Below, piece after piece: positions 1 through 6,593 of a stretch of DNA of 7,444 nucleotides. A program made the translations under genes and the position numbers. The DNA is from Motiliproteus sp048265065 (GTDB lineage: Bacteria; Pseudomonadota; Gammaproteobacteria; Pseudomonadales; Balneatricaceae). Positions within the stretch are counted from its first letter, which is position 1; the number at the start of each line of letters is the position of its first letter. Below the pieces are notes generated by a model that searched no databases, was not told where the DNA came from, and worked only from the letters and a program-made list of their open reading frames with translations. The DNA lies in assembly GCA_048265065.1 (NCBI GenBank), contig JBLXCH010000151.1, forward strand, positions 1 through 7,444. The letters are read 5' to 3'.

Positions 1-177
1 CGCCAACTCCATGAGCGCGGTCTCAGCGTCCGCACGCTTGGCATTGCGCACATACTCCTGATAGCTCGGATAGGCGACTGCGGCGATGATGCCGATGATC
101 GCGACGACGATCATCAGCTCAATCAGTGTGAAGCCGCTGCTAGTTTTACTAGCACACTCCGCTAGTTCTCTTTTCAT
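1..177 (-). CDS. pilE: PilE, type IV pilus minor pilin (3' end missing)
   Basis: Minor prepilin, predicted to be cleaved and N-methylated by PilD in the inner membrane and to join the FimU-PilV-PilW-PilX-PilY1 priming complex, linking it to the major pilin. Only 59 residues are present; the gene runs off the left edge. Visible are a class III prepilin signal with cleavage after Gly15 (SSG^FTLIE), Glu at mature position 5 (residue 20), a hydrophobic helix at about residues 16-36, then AYPSYQEYVRNAKRADAE, which is typical of PilE-type pilins. The leader of 15 residues is longer than the usual 5-8, and no in-frame ATG, GTG or TTG occurs between Met1 and Gly15, so the ATG at 177 is well supported. 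An AGGG at 185-188 lies 7 nt upstream. The ATG overlaps the pilY1 stop by 1 nt (TGATG), implying translational coupling. The name rests on gene order plus sequence; the globular domain is outside the window. Confidence 0.9.
   Translation of the reverse strand, partial: MKRELAECASKTSSGFTLIELMIVVAIIGIIAAVAYPSYQEYVRNAKRADAETALMELA
138..154 (-). repeat. Perfect 7-bp inverted repeat within the pilE leader codons
   Basis: TGCTAGT (138-144) and ACTAGCA (148-154) are perfectly complementary around a 3-nt loop, giving a small hairpin in the pilE mRNA 23 nt after the A of the start codon. A third copy of GCTAGT is at 161-166, also inside the leader. The repeats fall in codons 8-14, encoding the non-conserved part of the prepilin leader. 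Confidence 0.55.
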
Positions 178-3100
178 CAGTTTGCCCTAACTTCACGCCA
201 TGAGTGGCGGCCAAAACGTTGCGATCCTGCAACCGGAATACACTGGGGGGTGGCACCGCTTGAGCCAGCAAAGCAGAGCCACCTGAGTAGTGGGGTTACA
301 CCTTTGGTTACGCCGTCACCCTCGTCGGATATGCCGGACCAGGGAACATCCTTGTCGTCGCCAACAGTTGTAGTGTCACTATTGTCGGGCGTGCCATCAC
401 CATTGGTATCGAAGTAGGCGTAATTCAGTCGGGAGCCGCTGGAGAGGCTTATCGCCATGATGAAGCTTGTACCGCCAAATGCACAGGGGTCAGACGAAGG
501 CGTCATAGTAGTGAAAATGACCCTATCGGTACGAAGAGCTGCTTTGGCAACAACACGTTCACCAACCGCTCCCGTGTGTCCATCGCCTTCCTGCCATGCA
601 AGGTCGATATACCAGCCGGAATGAGTAGTTAGTGTGTTGTCGGTGATTGCCCTTGCCTTGAGTCCGCTTGCCAGTGTTGCTTCCTTGATAATGGCTTGTT
701 TTAGAAGGGAGCTGCGGCCGTCTATAGCTTCGCCTCGGTCGATAATGCCGTAGAAAGTTTCAATGGAGGGTGACGGCGGGATTTCGTTATCGCCATCGCG
801 ATAAAAGCTACCAGTGCCGAAGAAGACCATATGCTCACCTTTGTCATTGAAAGCTGATGACAGCGGAGCAGTAATGGCTTGGGGATCACCGCTACCATCC
901 TTGGCGATAAACAGCGGGTCGTCACCCAGGCTTTTTGGAATATCCCAGTTGGACGTGTTGCTGCCATCCAGGTCGATACGCCATACGTTACCCAGTGTAT
1001 CGGCTACATAGACTCGATCTGCCACCTGGTTGTAATCAGTGTCTGATGCCAAGGGCGAGCCGAGATTGCCTGTGCTCGGTAGTTCAATCTCCTTGATGAT
1101 GCTGCCGGTCTCCGCATCCAGAATCCAGACCTTGCCTTCGTCAGGCGCGGCGTCGTGATAGCCGCTGCTGACGATCACGCCGAATTTTTCGTTGGGCAAT
1201 GCGACCAATGCTGGTTGGCCCATGGTGTAGCCCATATCTGGGTGGCTGAACTCCCACATGACGCTGCTGCTATTCATGCTGCCGGGATTGGTTACGTCGA
1301 GCGCAAAAATACTTTTGCCCCCAGCCCCTGTAGTTCCGACTACCATGGTTTTCCAAGCGCCTCCGATCCAAACGTCTGAAACGCGCGGAGTACCGTCAAC
1401 GTAATATCGGTGGGAGTAGGCGGGGTCGGTGAGGTTGATCAAATTGCTGAACACACTATTAGGCACATAGGCAAAGAGTTCGCTGCCACCATTGGTGGCA
1501 GCGGTATCGCTAACTCTAGCGTCAAAGCCATGCAGCATTCCGTCATTAGCCCCGACGATCACCATCGGTGTACGGGTCTTATAGGCATCAGTGGCACGGA
1601 AAGCAGTGTACGCAGTCCCTACGGCCCCTTTGCTCCACGTCAGGCGAGAATAACCGAAGTCCTGGTTGTGGATAAATTGCGGGTCGGAGTTGACGATATC
1701 GCCCAAGCGACTACTGCGCTGGCGGAAAGGCTTTGTTCGGTCTTCGGCGGTTATCTCATCGGTGCGGTCGCCGCGAAGATATGCCAAGCGCTGCTCCGCT
1801 TGCTCCGAGTCGGTTTCGTTGAGCCGTTGCAGTAAGGCCTGCTGAGCGCTGGCTAACGCATTCCAGGTGAAGTTGATGCCGCTAGTGGCGATCCGTTCGT
1901 CAGAGGCTCCTGCAGATGTTGCCGGCTGGATTGTAAAAATGCTTCGCGAATCGACAGAGTTCAGACTGTCAAGTTTCTGTGCAGCACTCCAAGCAGTATC
2001 CACCGCTACCACGCCATTCTCTCCAACGCGCCGTGCGAGTAAATCACCGCTCCAGAAACGGCTATCTAGGCGCGACTGGAAGAGTGCTGTATCGGTTTCT
2101 AGCCGAGTAGAGTTTGTAGCTAGGGATGCTGTTGTACTCTGCACTTCATTGGATATCTGTGCAAAGGCTTTCCGCAGGCTTTCCACCATGTTGGCGGCGT
2201 CACTCGCGACAAAGAAGTTATCAGGGCGCGGGTAGTTTGTTGCCAGCATGTCCGTGTTAGTGCGCCACCATTCCGTATCTAGTGCGGCGGTACGCTTATA
2301 CGGATCTCCGAAGTCTTTAGGTACTTTAAATCCACCATACTTGGCTGCCAGCCAGTACTGGTTTCCCGTCTTTCCTGCAAGACTTTGGCCTTCTCTGACG
2401 TCCACCCAATATGTAGAAACGCTTTGTCTGCCGGTATAATCAGAGCGCAAGTCTCTCGTGTTGGCATCATAGGCAAGCCCTGCTATATAGGCGGAGTTTT
2501 CACGTCCGGTAAAAGGCGTATTGATAGTAATGCCTTCCAATTCAGCCACTTTGTTTGTGGCAGTGACGACGTTGACAGAATTGTCGCTGCTGACTTCGGA
2601 TGGCACTGCTGGTTCGTCTGTAATTACCGTGTTGCCTGGAAGATTTTTGTCTCGATGAGTATTAGTGTCGCCGATACCCAATATCACGTTCTTCTGGCAG
2701 GCGTATTGGATAGGGTCTTTCCAATCAGTGATAACAGGGAATCCGTCATGCCAGCGATCTAAGATGGTTCCGTCAGGTTTTGAATTGTGAGCTGGGTTGC
2801 TAGTACTATATGCTCCAACGTTTCCTTGATTTTTAAAGTATCGGAGCGCTGTGTAATAAAGCTCGCTCACGGGGTCGTGTGACTTGAAGTCGCCATTGGT
2901 CTTCAGCGAGCCGTCAGCATTTAGCTCGCCAAACTTGTTTAGATAATTCATTACTCCGCTGTTGCTAATGGTCCTGCCTAGGCTAGTGGTGATGCTGTCC
3001 GGATTGACAATCATGACTCCGGTGTTGGCATTCCATTCAGGATTGTCGGAGGAGGGGGAAATGAATTTTTGTTGAGCCCGTAGAACCCCGCCGTCCCTAA

Positions 3101-4022
3101 GCATGTTGCCATCGTTAAGGTAGCCGAAGATGCTGTATCGCAGATCTCCAGAGTACTGTTGAAGTAGTCCGACAGGTTTGTAGTTTCCATTCGGGTAGCG
3201 CTCGCAGTTGGATTCCAGTCCCTTAGTAGGATCACAGACCTTTACGCGAATCTTTACGCGGTAGACGCTTTTGACTTGGTCAGTGCCCTTTGGGGTGTAT
3301 GCGGTTATTAGTCGGCCGTCAACCCATTGCGCTGAATTGTTGGGTTCGTAATTTACCCATTCGGCCTGTTTCTCCGCAGATGAACCACCACCGCCGATGC
3401 CATCCTTCCAGTTGGAAAAAAGCATGTCGGCACCTAGCCCTTGGAGGCGTATATAGAGGTTATCCCATCCGGTGGTGACGGGCGCCGCGCCTGCGATATC
3501 CGCCTTAGCAATCAGCCCTTGGGCTTTCGTGTCCTCCATGCGGTTGCCCGCGCTGCTTTGCCCCGAATGGCGGGCTTTCTGTAGAACCGTTTCGGTTGCT
3601 GTGTCACGATAACGATACCCGCCAGTCAATGCGCTGCGAAATGGATCAATCGTTGGGGTCGCCGCCCAGTTAAGGAAGTTTCCGCTCCAGCGTTTATTAC
3701 CGGAGCATGTATGGCTGTTCGCGTCACTATCCGGTACGAACCATTCATTGCTCTGGTCGTAGATGTAGCATTTCTTCGAGCTAAAGTAGCCGATGTAGGT
3801 GTTTGAAGGCCTATAGGCGCCGGTGTTGGCCACCGATAGGACAGTGGGCCATTCAACCGAAGGTACCAGCGCCAAGTTGCCGGGCACGCTTCCTCCGCCC
3901 AGTAGAAGGGGGGCTTGCGAAATGTCGGCATGACTGGGTGCAGCTGCTGCTGTTATGCCAAGAGCGAATAGAAAGCCAAGATTAGTTTTTAATGTTTTTG
4001 AAATTAGATGGTGGCGACTCAT
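177..4022 (-). CDS. pilY1: PilY1, type IV pilus tip-associated adhesin / pilus biogenesis factor
   Basis: Large exported protein (1281 aa) of the PilC/PilY1 family. It sits at the pilus tip on the minor-pilin complex, promotes pilus assembly by countering retraction, and takes part in adhesion. A Sec signal peptide is visible (residues 1-32, probable cleavage SHA^D). The N-terminal region (about 33-600) carries the family stretches NFLNWAATPTIDPFR (115-129) and NVILGIGDTNTH (445-456). The C-terminal PilC beta-propeller region starts near RLGDIVNSDP (772-781) and includes ANDGMLHGFDA (825-835). A calcium-type loop lies at 994-1002 (Asp994, Asp996, Asn998, Asp1002) and a second at 1205-1213 (Asp1205, Asn1207, Asp1209, Asp1213). 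An RGD is at 750-752. No DxSxS MIDAS motif is visible, unlike P. aeruginosa PAO1 PilY1. The protein ends in the family-typical GRHSWREVR, so it looks full-length. Eight cysteines (85, 106, 263, 273, 442, 1180, 1250, 1261) could form disulfides. It is preceded by a GGAG at 4031-4034 and overlaps pilE by 1 nt. Confidence 0.96.
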   Translation of the reverse strand: MSRHHLISKTLKTNLGFLFALGITAAAAPSHADISQAPLLLGGGSVPGNLALVPSVEWPTVLSVANTGAYRPSNTYIGYFSSKKCYIYDQSNEWFVPDSDANSHTCSGNKRWSGNFLNWAATPTIDPFRSALTGGYRYRDTATETVLQKARHSGQSSAGNRMEDTKAQGLIAKADIAGAAPVTTGWDNLYIRLQGLGADMLFSNWKDGIGGGGSSAEKQAEWVNYEPNNSAQWVDGRLITAYTPKGTDQVKSVYRVKIRVKVCDPTKGLESNCERYPNGNYKPVGLLQQYSGDLRYSIFGYLNDGNMLRDGGVLRAQQKFISPSSDNPEWNANTGVMIVNPDSITTSLGRTISNSGVMNYLNKFGELNADGSLKTNGDFKSHDPVSELYYTALRYFKNQGNVGAYSTSNPAHNSKPDGTILDRWHDGFPVITDWKDPIQYACQKNVILGIGDTNTHRDKNLPGNTVITDEPAVPSEVSSDNSVNVVTATNKVAELEGITINTPFTGRENSAYIAGLAYDANTRDLRSDYTGRQSVSTYWVDVREGQSLAGKTGNQYWLAAKYGGFKVPKDFGDPYKRTAALDTEWWRTNTDMLATNYPRPDNFFVASDAANMVESLRKAFAQISNEVQSTTASLATNSTRLETDTALFQSRLDSRFWSGDLLARRVGENGVVAVDTAWSAAQKLDSLNSVDSRSIFTIQPATSAGASDERIATSGINFTWNALASAQQALLQRLNETDSEQAEQRLAYLRGDRTDEITAEDRTKPFRQRSSRLGDIVNSDPQFIHNQDFGYSRLTWSKGAVGTAYTAFRATDAYKTRTPMVIVGANDGMLHGFDARVSDTAATNGGSELFAYVPNSVFSNLINLTDPAYSHRYYVDGTPRVSDVWIGGAWKTMVVGTTGAGGKSIFALDVTNPGSMNSSSVMWEFSHPDMGYTMGQPALVALPNEKFGVIVSSGYHDAAPDEGKVWILDAETGSIIKEIELPSTGNLGSPLASDTDYNQVADRVYVADTLGNVWRIDLDGSNTSNWDIPKSLGDDPLFIAKDGSGDPQAITAPLSSAFNDKGEHMVFFGTGSFYRDGDNEIPPSPSIETFYGIIDRGEAIDGRSSLLKQAIIKEATLASGLKARAITDNTLTTHSGWYIDLAWQEGDGHTGAVGERVVAKAALRTDRVIFTTMTPSSDPCAFGGTSFIMAISLSSGSRLNYAYFDTNGDGTPDNSDTTTVGDDKDVPWSGISDEGDGVTKGVTPLLRWLCFAGSSGATPQCIPVAGSQRFGRHSWREVRAN

Positions 4023-4030
4023 AAAGAGAA

Positions 4031-4034
4031 CTCC
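4031..4034 (-). promoter_or_regulatory. Shine-Dalgarno of pilY1
   Basis: GGAG on the minus strand, 8 nt before the pilY1 ATG, in the 33-nt gap after pilX. It is a strong site in a cluster where pilW and pilX have weak sites and overlapping starts, so pilY1 can be translated independently of its upstream neighbour. It also supports the chosen pilY1 start and therefore the signal peptide. Confidence 0.6.
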
Positions 4035-4055
4035 GTGATGGCCAGGCAGCAGTTT

Positions 4056-4529
4056 TTATTGCTCGACCAGGAAGGTGGAGCGGAGTTGAATGTGAGAGCT
4101 TGGTTCGTTGTCGCTATTAATATTGGCGCCGTACCCAGCGGACTCGACACGCACCAGTGCGCCCTCATCCTCTATGGGCGCGCCGGCCTCAGTGCTGGTT
4201 CTGAATTTTGCCAACAGAACAATCTTGTATTCGGGGTTTTTGCTGGTGCCCGGAAAATCGTCATAGCTATCGGTATGGGCAGCAGTTTCCAGGGCGGTTA
4301 GGGTGCCTGCGACAAAGAGTTTGGTGACCTCTTCTTCGCCCTTTCGCAGAGCTGCTTCCGAAGCTTGTTGCGCCAAGTCACTGTCGCGCATATTGCCAGC
4401 CATGTTTTCTTGCAGTGATGTGCCACGCATGCTGCTCAGGCCAATGATGGTAAGCAGCAACAGCATAATCAGAGCAACTATGAGAACTGCGCCGCGCTCT
4501 GCTTGCGGCAAGGAAAAGTTAAGGGTCAT
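4056..4529 (-). CDS. pilX: PilX, type IV pilus minor pilin (GspK-like)
   Basis: Minor prepilin of 157 aa, predicted to sit near the tip of the T4P priming complex and to help hold PilY1. The prepilin signal is visible with cleavage after Gly13 (ERG^AVLIVAL), followed by a strongly hydrophobic helix (about 14-34) and the PilX-family stretch SSMRGTSLQENMAGNMRD (32-49) and AQQASEAALRKGE (53-65). Mature position 5 is Val18, not Glu; loss of Glu5 is characteristic of GspK and PilX and fits a terminal position in the complex. The ATG overlaps the pilW stop as ATGA, and the upstream region has only a weak GGA, so translation is probably coupled to pilW. A 33-nt gap separates it from pilY1. It is somewhat shorter than the roughly 195-aa P. 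aeruginosa protein, but nothing indicates truncation: the C-terminus ends in the family-like LRSTFLVEQ. Confidence 0.93.
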   Translation of the reverse strand: MTLNFSLPQAERGAVLIVALIMLLLLTIIGLSSMRGTSLQENMAGNMRDSDLAQQASEAALRKGEEEVTKLFVAGTLTALETAAHTDSYDDFPGTSKNPEYKIVLLAKFRTSTEAGAPIEDEGALVRVESAGYGANINSDNEPSSHIQLRSTFLVEQ

Positions 4530-5551
4530 GGCAGGCGATTCCGTATGCCTATGGTGGAGGTGAATACTTGAGCGAGTCGGCGATTGTCTATGGCGACATC
4601 TTGGCCGTTAAAGCGAACGGTCTGCTGTTCCTGAGTGACATTTGTGTCTGAGCTTACTACTAGCAGTTCAATACGAACCGATGCGACGTTTTCCCAATTG
4701 GTGACTTTGTCTGCATCTCGATACTCAAGCACCTGCTTGTTTATGCCATTAGTTATTCCGTACCTGATCTGCATATCCTGGATGCCTTCTACTAGCTCTT
4801 CGCTAATAAATTTGGCTTCGGTTCCCGCGACTGTCAGGCGGCTGCGAACAAGTGAGGGGGGGCGTTCTCCGTTATCCCTGACATAAAAGAGTAAATTTTG
4901 TAGCGTTAGGATCTCCATTTCGCTTGTATATTCATGGCTCCAGTAGTTGCCCCCGGCATCCTTGCCCTTGTTTCCTGGCTTCACATTCCCGCCGCTTTGT
5001 TGAAGAACGCTAGCTTGTTCGTTATTAGTGTTTTGAAAGATGTCGCAACCGAGCGCATCGGAAACTAGTGTTATAGTTCCCGCCGGTATGCCAGTGCTTG
5101 TCTCTGAAACACCGAGATTTGGAGTTGAAGTAGCGTTGCTGGTGTCGCCGTTGAAATTACCTGCCCCTGCTGCAAATTTCACAAAGATCGAGTCGGTGCC
5201 CGCGAGCCTGTTTTTACCTACCAGGTGAGCATGCTGCTCGTTTTTGGAGCCCTCCCAGCCCTCCACGGGTTCGCTGAGCGAGAACATATCGTCAGAGGTA
5301 TCTAGCAGATTATTCGGCTCGCCCAAGCATTGGCCCTTGTAGCCGGCGTTACGAATGTCAGGAGCAATCAACTGCATGGCGAAACGACCGTTTTCCTGGA
5401 CTCGAGAAAGGGCATTGTTTGTGTTGTAAGTCTGTTTGCTGCTAAGAAATATCTGAACAACCCCAAGCATGAGCAGCAGGCTCAAAGCCATGGCAACCAT
5501 CAGCTCGACAAGCGAGAGTCCGCGTTGCCGTTGGAATGAAATAAAAATCAT
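4526..5551 (-). CDS. pilW: PilW, type IV pilus minor pilin (GspJ-like)
   Basis: Minor prepilin of 341 aa, a core member of the pilus priming complex and partner of PilV, PilX and PilY1. The N-terminus shows cleavage after Gly11 (RQRG^LSLVELMVAMA) with Glu at mature position 5 (residue 16) and a hydrophobic helix to about residue 32. The stretch after the helix (SKQTYNTNNALSRVQENGRFAM, about 33-54) and DIRNAGYKG (60-68) are typical of the PilW family. The length fits a complete protein with a large globular domain, and the C-terminus (FTSTIGIRNRLP) resembles PilW relatives. The ATG lies inside the pilV stop (ATGA, 4-nt overlap), and no strong Shine-Dalgarno precedes it (CGGA only), so coupling to pilV is likely. 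It shares an ATGA overlap with pilX downstream. Confidence 0.95.
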   Translation of the reverse strand: MIFISFQRQRGLSLVELMVAMALSLLLMLGVVQIFLSSKQTYNTNNALSRVQENGRFAMQLIAPDIRNAGYKGQCLGEPNNLLDTSDDMFSLSEPVEGWEGSKNEQHAHLVGKNRLAGTDSIFVKFAAGAGNFNGDTSNATSTPNLGVSETSTGIPAGTITLVSDALGCDIFQNTNNEQASVLQQSGGNVKPGNKGKDAGGNYWSHEYTSEMEILTLQNLLFYVRDNGERPPSLVRSRLTVAGTEAKFISEELVEGIQDMQIRYGITNGINKQVLEYRDADKVTNWENVASVRIELLVVSSDTNVTQEQQTVRFNGQDVAIDNRRLAQVFTSTIGIRNRLP

Positions 5552-6009
5552 ATTTCGGTCCGGTAAGCGAAGATTTGGGTGTGAGTGTTGTTATCGCCAC
5601 TGGCCCTGATCTGGCCTCGTGTGTCGTTCCAGCGGATGGATATGGTGATTAGTGCGTTGTCCTTCTCTACTTTGCCAGTTCCGTCCGGTAAGGTGACGGC
5701 CAGTCGATTTAGCCATTCGGCAATATCTTTCTCTGCTGCGGTGCCACTGACATTATTGTTTGCAGAGGAGGTAGGGAAGTTGGTCAGATAGGCGTTGGTC
5801 AACGCTTCGGTGCGGTTGGCTCGCATGCGGTCGGCTAGGTCGCTGGCAAGTAGCGTCGCCTGAGAACGGTAATAGGCGCTGTGGTTGCTCTGGATGCTTG
5901 TAGCCTGGAGACCAGCTAGGCCAATGAGCCCTATGGCAAGAACAACCATCGCGATCAACACTTCGATAAGTGTCGCGCCGGCTTCTTTGTGAAAAGATTG
6001 GCTGGGCAT
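5548..6009 (-). CDS. pilV: PilV, type IV pilus minor pilin (GspI-like)
   Basis: Minor prepilin of 153 aa. The prepilin site is Gly11^Ala12 (EAG^ATLIEVLIAM) with Glu16 at mature position 5, followed by a helix (VVLAIGLIGLAGLQ). Diagnostic PilV stretches are YYRSQATLLASDLADRMRANR (start near residue 47) and ITISIRWND near the C-terminus, where many PilV proteins have a similar SIRWxD segment. Its predicted role is to interact with FimU and PilW in the inner-membrane priming complex. It starts 1 nt after the fimU stop (TAA c ATG), with an AGGA at 6020-6023 about 10 nt upstream, and overlaps pilW by 4 nt (ATGA). The spacing makes co-transcription with fimU and pilW very likely. Confidence 0.95.
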   Translation of the reverse strand: MPSQSFHKEAGATLIEVLIAMVVLAIGLIGLAGLQATSIQSNHSAYYRSQATLLASDLADRMRANRTEALTNAYLTNFPTSSANNNVSGTAAEKDIAEWLNRLAVTLPDGTGKVEKDNALITISIRWNDTRGQIRASGDNNTHTQIFAYRTEI

Positions 6010-6010
6010 G

Positions 6011-6493
6011 TTATGGACATCCTGTCTTGTTGACGGTCGCAGATCCAGTCAGGGAAACGCCGATCGTGTATTTGGTGCCGGTAGTGCAGCTGGATGTTGT
6101 TGCGGTGAAGTTAGCTGCGGCTTCTGTCATTCCGCTGCTGTGGAATACCACTCCGGTGTTCGGTCCGGTCAAAGTCATGCCAGCAACCGCGTCCCATACC
6201 TTCAGTACATCGCCGGTTGCGTCAACTTCCCTCACGAGCCAGCCAACTGACCAATCTGATCCGTTATCGCAGGTTTCCTGGTCTTCCGTCCGGCAGACGA
6301 TCACATCCTGACGACGCTTAACCGATTCGGATCGGGCGAGCTGGATGGCGCCCAGTAACTCGTGGTGCAGCGAAGTAGCCCGGTTGGTCTGGATAACCGA
6401 CGTAAATGAAGGAGCGGCGATAGCAATGACTATTGCCAGTATCGCAATAGTTATCATCAGCTCAATCAGGGTAAAGCCACGAGTGATGTGCAT
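6011..6493 (-). CDS. fimU: FimU, type IV pilus minor pilin (GspH-like)
   Basis: Minor prepilin of 160 aa, GspH/FimT family, thought to connect the PilV-PilW-PilX-PilY1 tip complex to the rest of the fibre. A short 6-residue leader ends at Gly6^Phe7 (TRG^FTLIELMITIAIL); Glu11 is mature position 5. The conserved pattern after the helix is AAPSFTSVIQTNRATSLHHELLGAIQLARSES (starting near residue 27), followed by a beta-rich domain. Cys67/Cys75 and Cys136/Cys159 are plausible disulfide pairs, and the ending TGCP resembles other FimU proteins. Only a weak purine tract (AGAAGA, 6500-6505) lies 6 nt before the ATG. It follows a 100-nt spacer that contains an operator-like dyad and a candidate -10 box, so it may be the first gene of its own transcript. 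It is told apart from fimT by position next to pilV and by its C-terminus. Confidence 0.93.
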   Translation of the reverse strand: MHITRGFTLIELMITIAILAIVIAIAAPSFTSVIQTNRATSLHHELLGAIQLARSESVKRRQDVIVCRTEDQETCDNGSDWSVGWLVREVDATGDVLKVWDAVAGMTLTGPNTGVVFHSSGMTEAAANFTATTSSCTTGTKYTIGVSLTGSATVNKTGCP

Positions 6494-6514
6494 GGTCGGT
6501 CTTCTGGCGTGTTG

Positions 6515-6520
6515 ATTATC
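6515..6520 (-). promoter_or_regulatory. Candidate -10 box for a fimU promoter
   Basis: GATAAT on the minus strand (6520-6515) matches TATAAT at 5 of 6 positions and lies 21 nt before the fimU ATG. No good -35 hexamer sits 16-19 nt upstream (AACAAG, CAACAA or TCAACA at best), as expected for an activator-dependent promoter. The dyad at 6550-6577 would then be centred about 55 nt before the predicted start of transcription. Low-information site, called only by eye. Confidence 0.3.
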
Positions 6521-6549
6521 GAATCATCCCAGCTTCGCTTGTTGACCTC

Positions 6550-6577
6550 GAATGCCATAGGACGTCCGGTCGCATTC
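6550..6577. promoter_or_regulatory. Imperfect 28-bp dyad with AlgR-like element upstream of fimU
   Basis: Arms GAATGC (6550-6555) and GCATTC (6572-6577) share the same centre (6563.5) as a perfect inner palindrome GGACGTCC (6560-6567). Eleven of the 14 position pairs are complementary; mismatches are 6556/6571, 6558/6569 and 6559/6568. On the minus strand, CCGGACGTC (6569-6561) matches 7 of 9 bases of the AlgR consensus CCGTTCGTC, and AlgR is known to activate the fimU operon in P. aeruginosa. No T-run follows, so it is not a rho-independent terminator. The dyad lies 57-84 nt before the fimU ATG, suitable for an operator or activator site. Confidence 0.4.
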
Positions 6578-6593
6578 TGGGGGTATACGGTCG

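Noticed and set aside
1410..1835. 141-codon open frame on the plus strand inside pilY1
   Set aside because: It lies wholly opposite pilY1, whose reading is supported by family motifs throughout. The translation shows no recognisable domain and no convincing start site.
1867..2235. 122-codon plus-strand frame opposite pilY1
   Set aside because: Antisense shadow with Ser/Arg-rich low-information sequence and no family resemblance.
4023..4055. Separate promoter for pilY1 in the pilX-pilY1 gap
   Set aside because: The 33-nt gap holds a Shine-Dalgarno but no -10 or -35 resemblance; the gene reads as part of the operon.
5970..6311. 113-codon open frame on the plus strand across pilV/fimU
   Set aside because: Antisense to two well-supported prepilin genes; composition and lack of motifs suggest a shadow frame.
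6494..6593. Rho-independent terminator between fimT and fimU
   Set aside because: The only dyad (6550-6577) has no loop of sensible size around its central palindrome and no T-rich tail on the minus strand.
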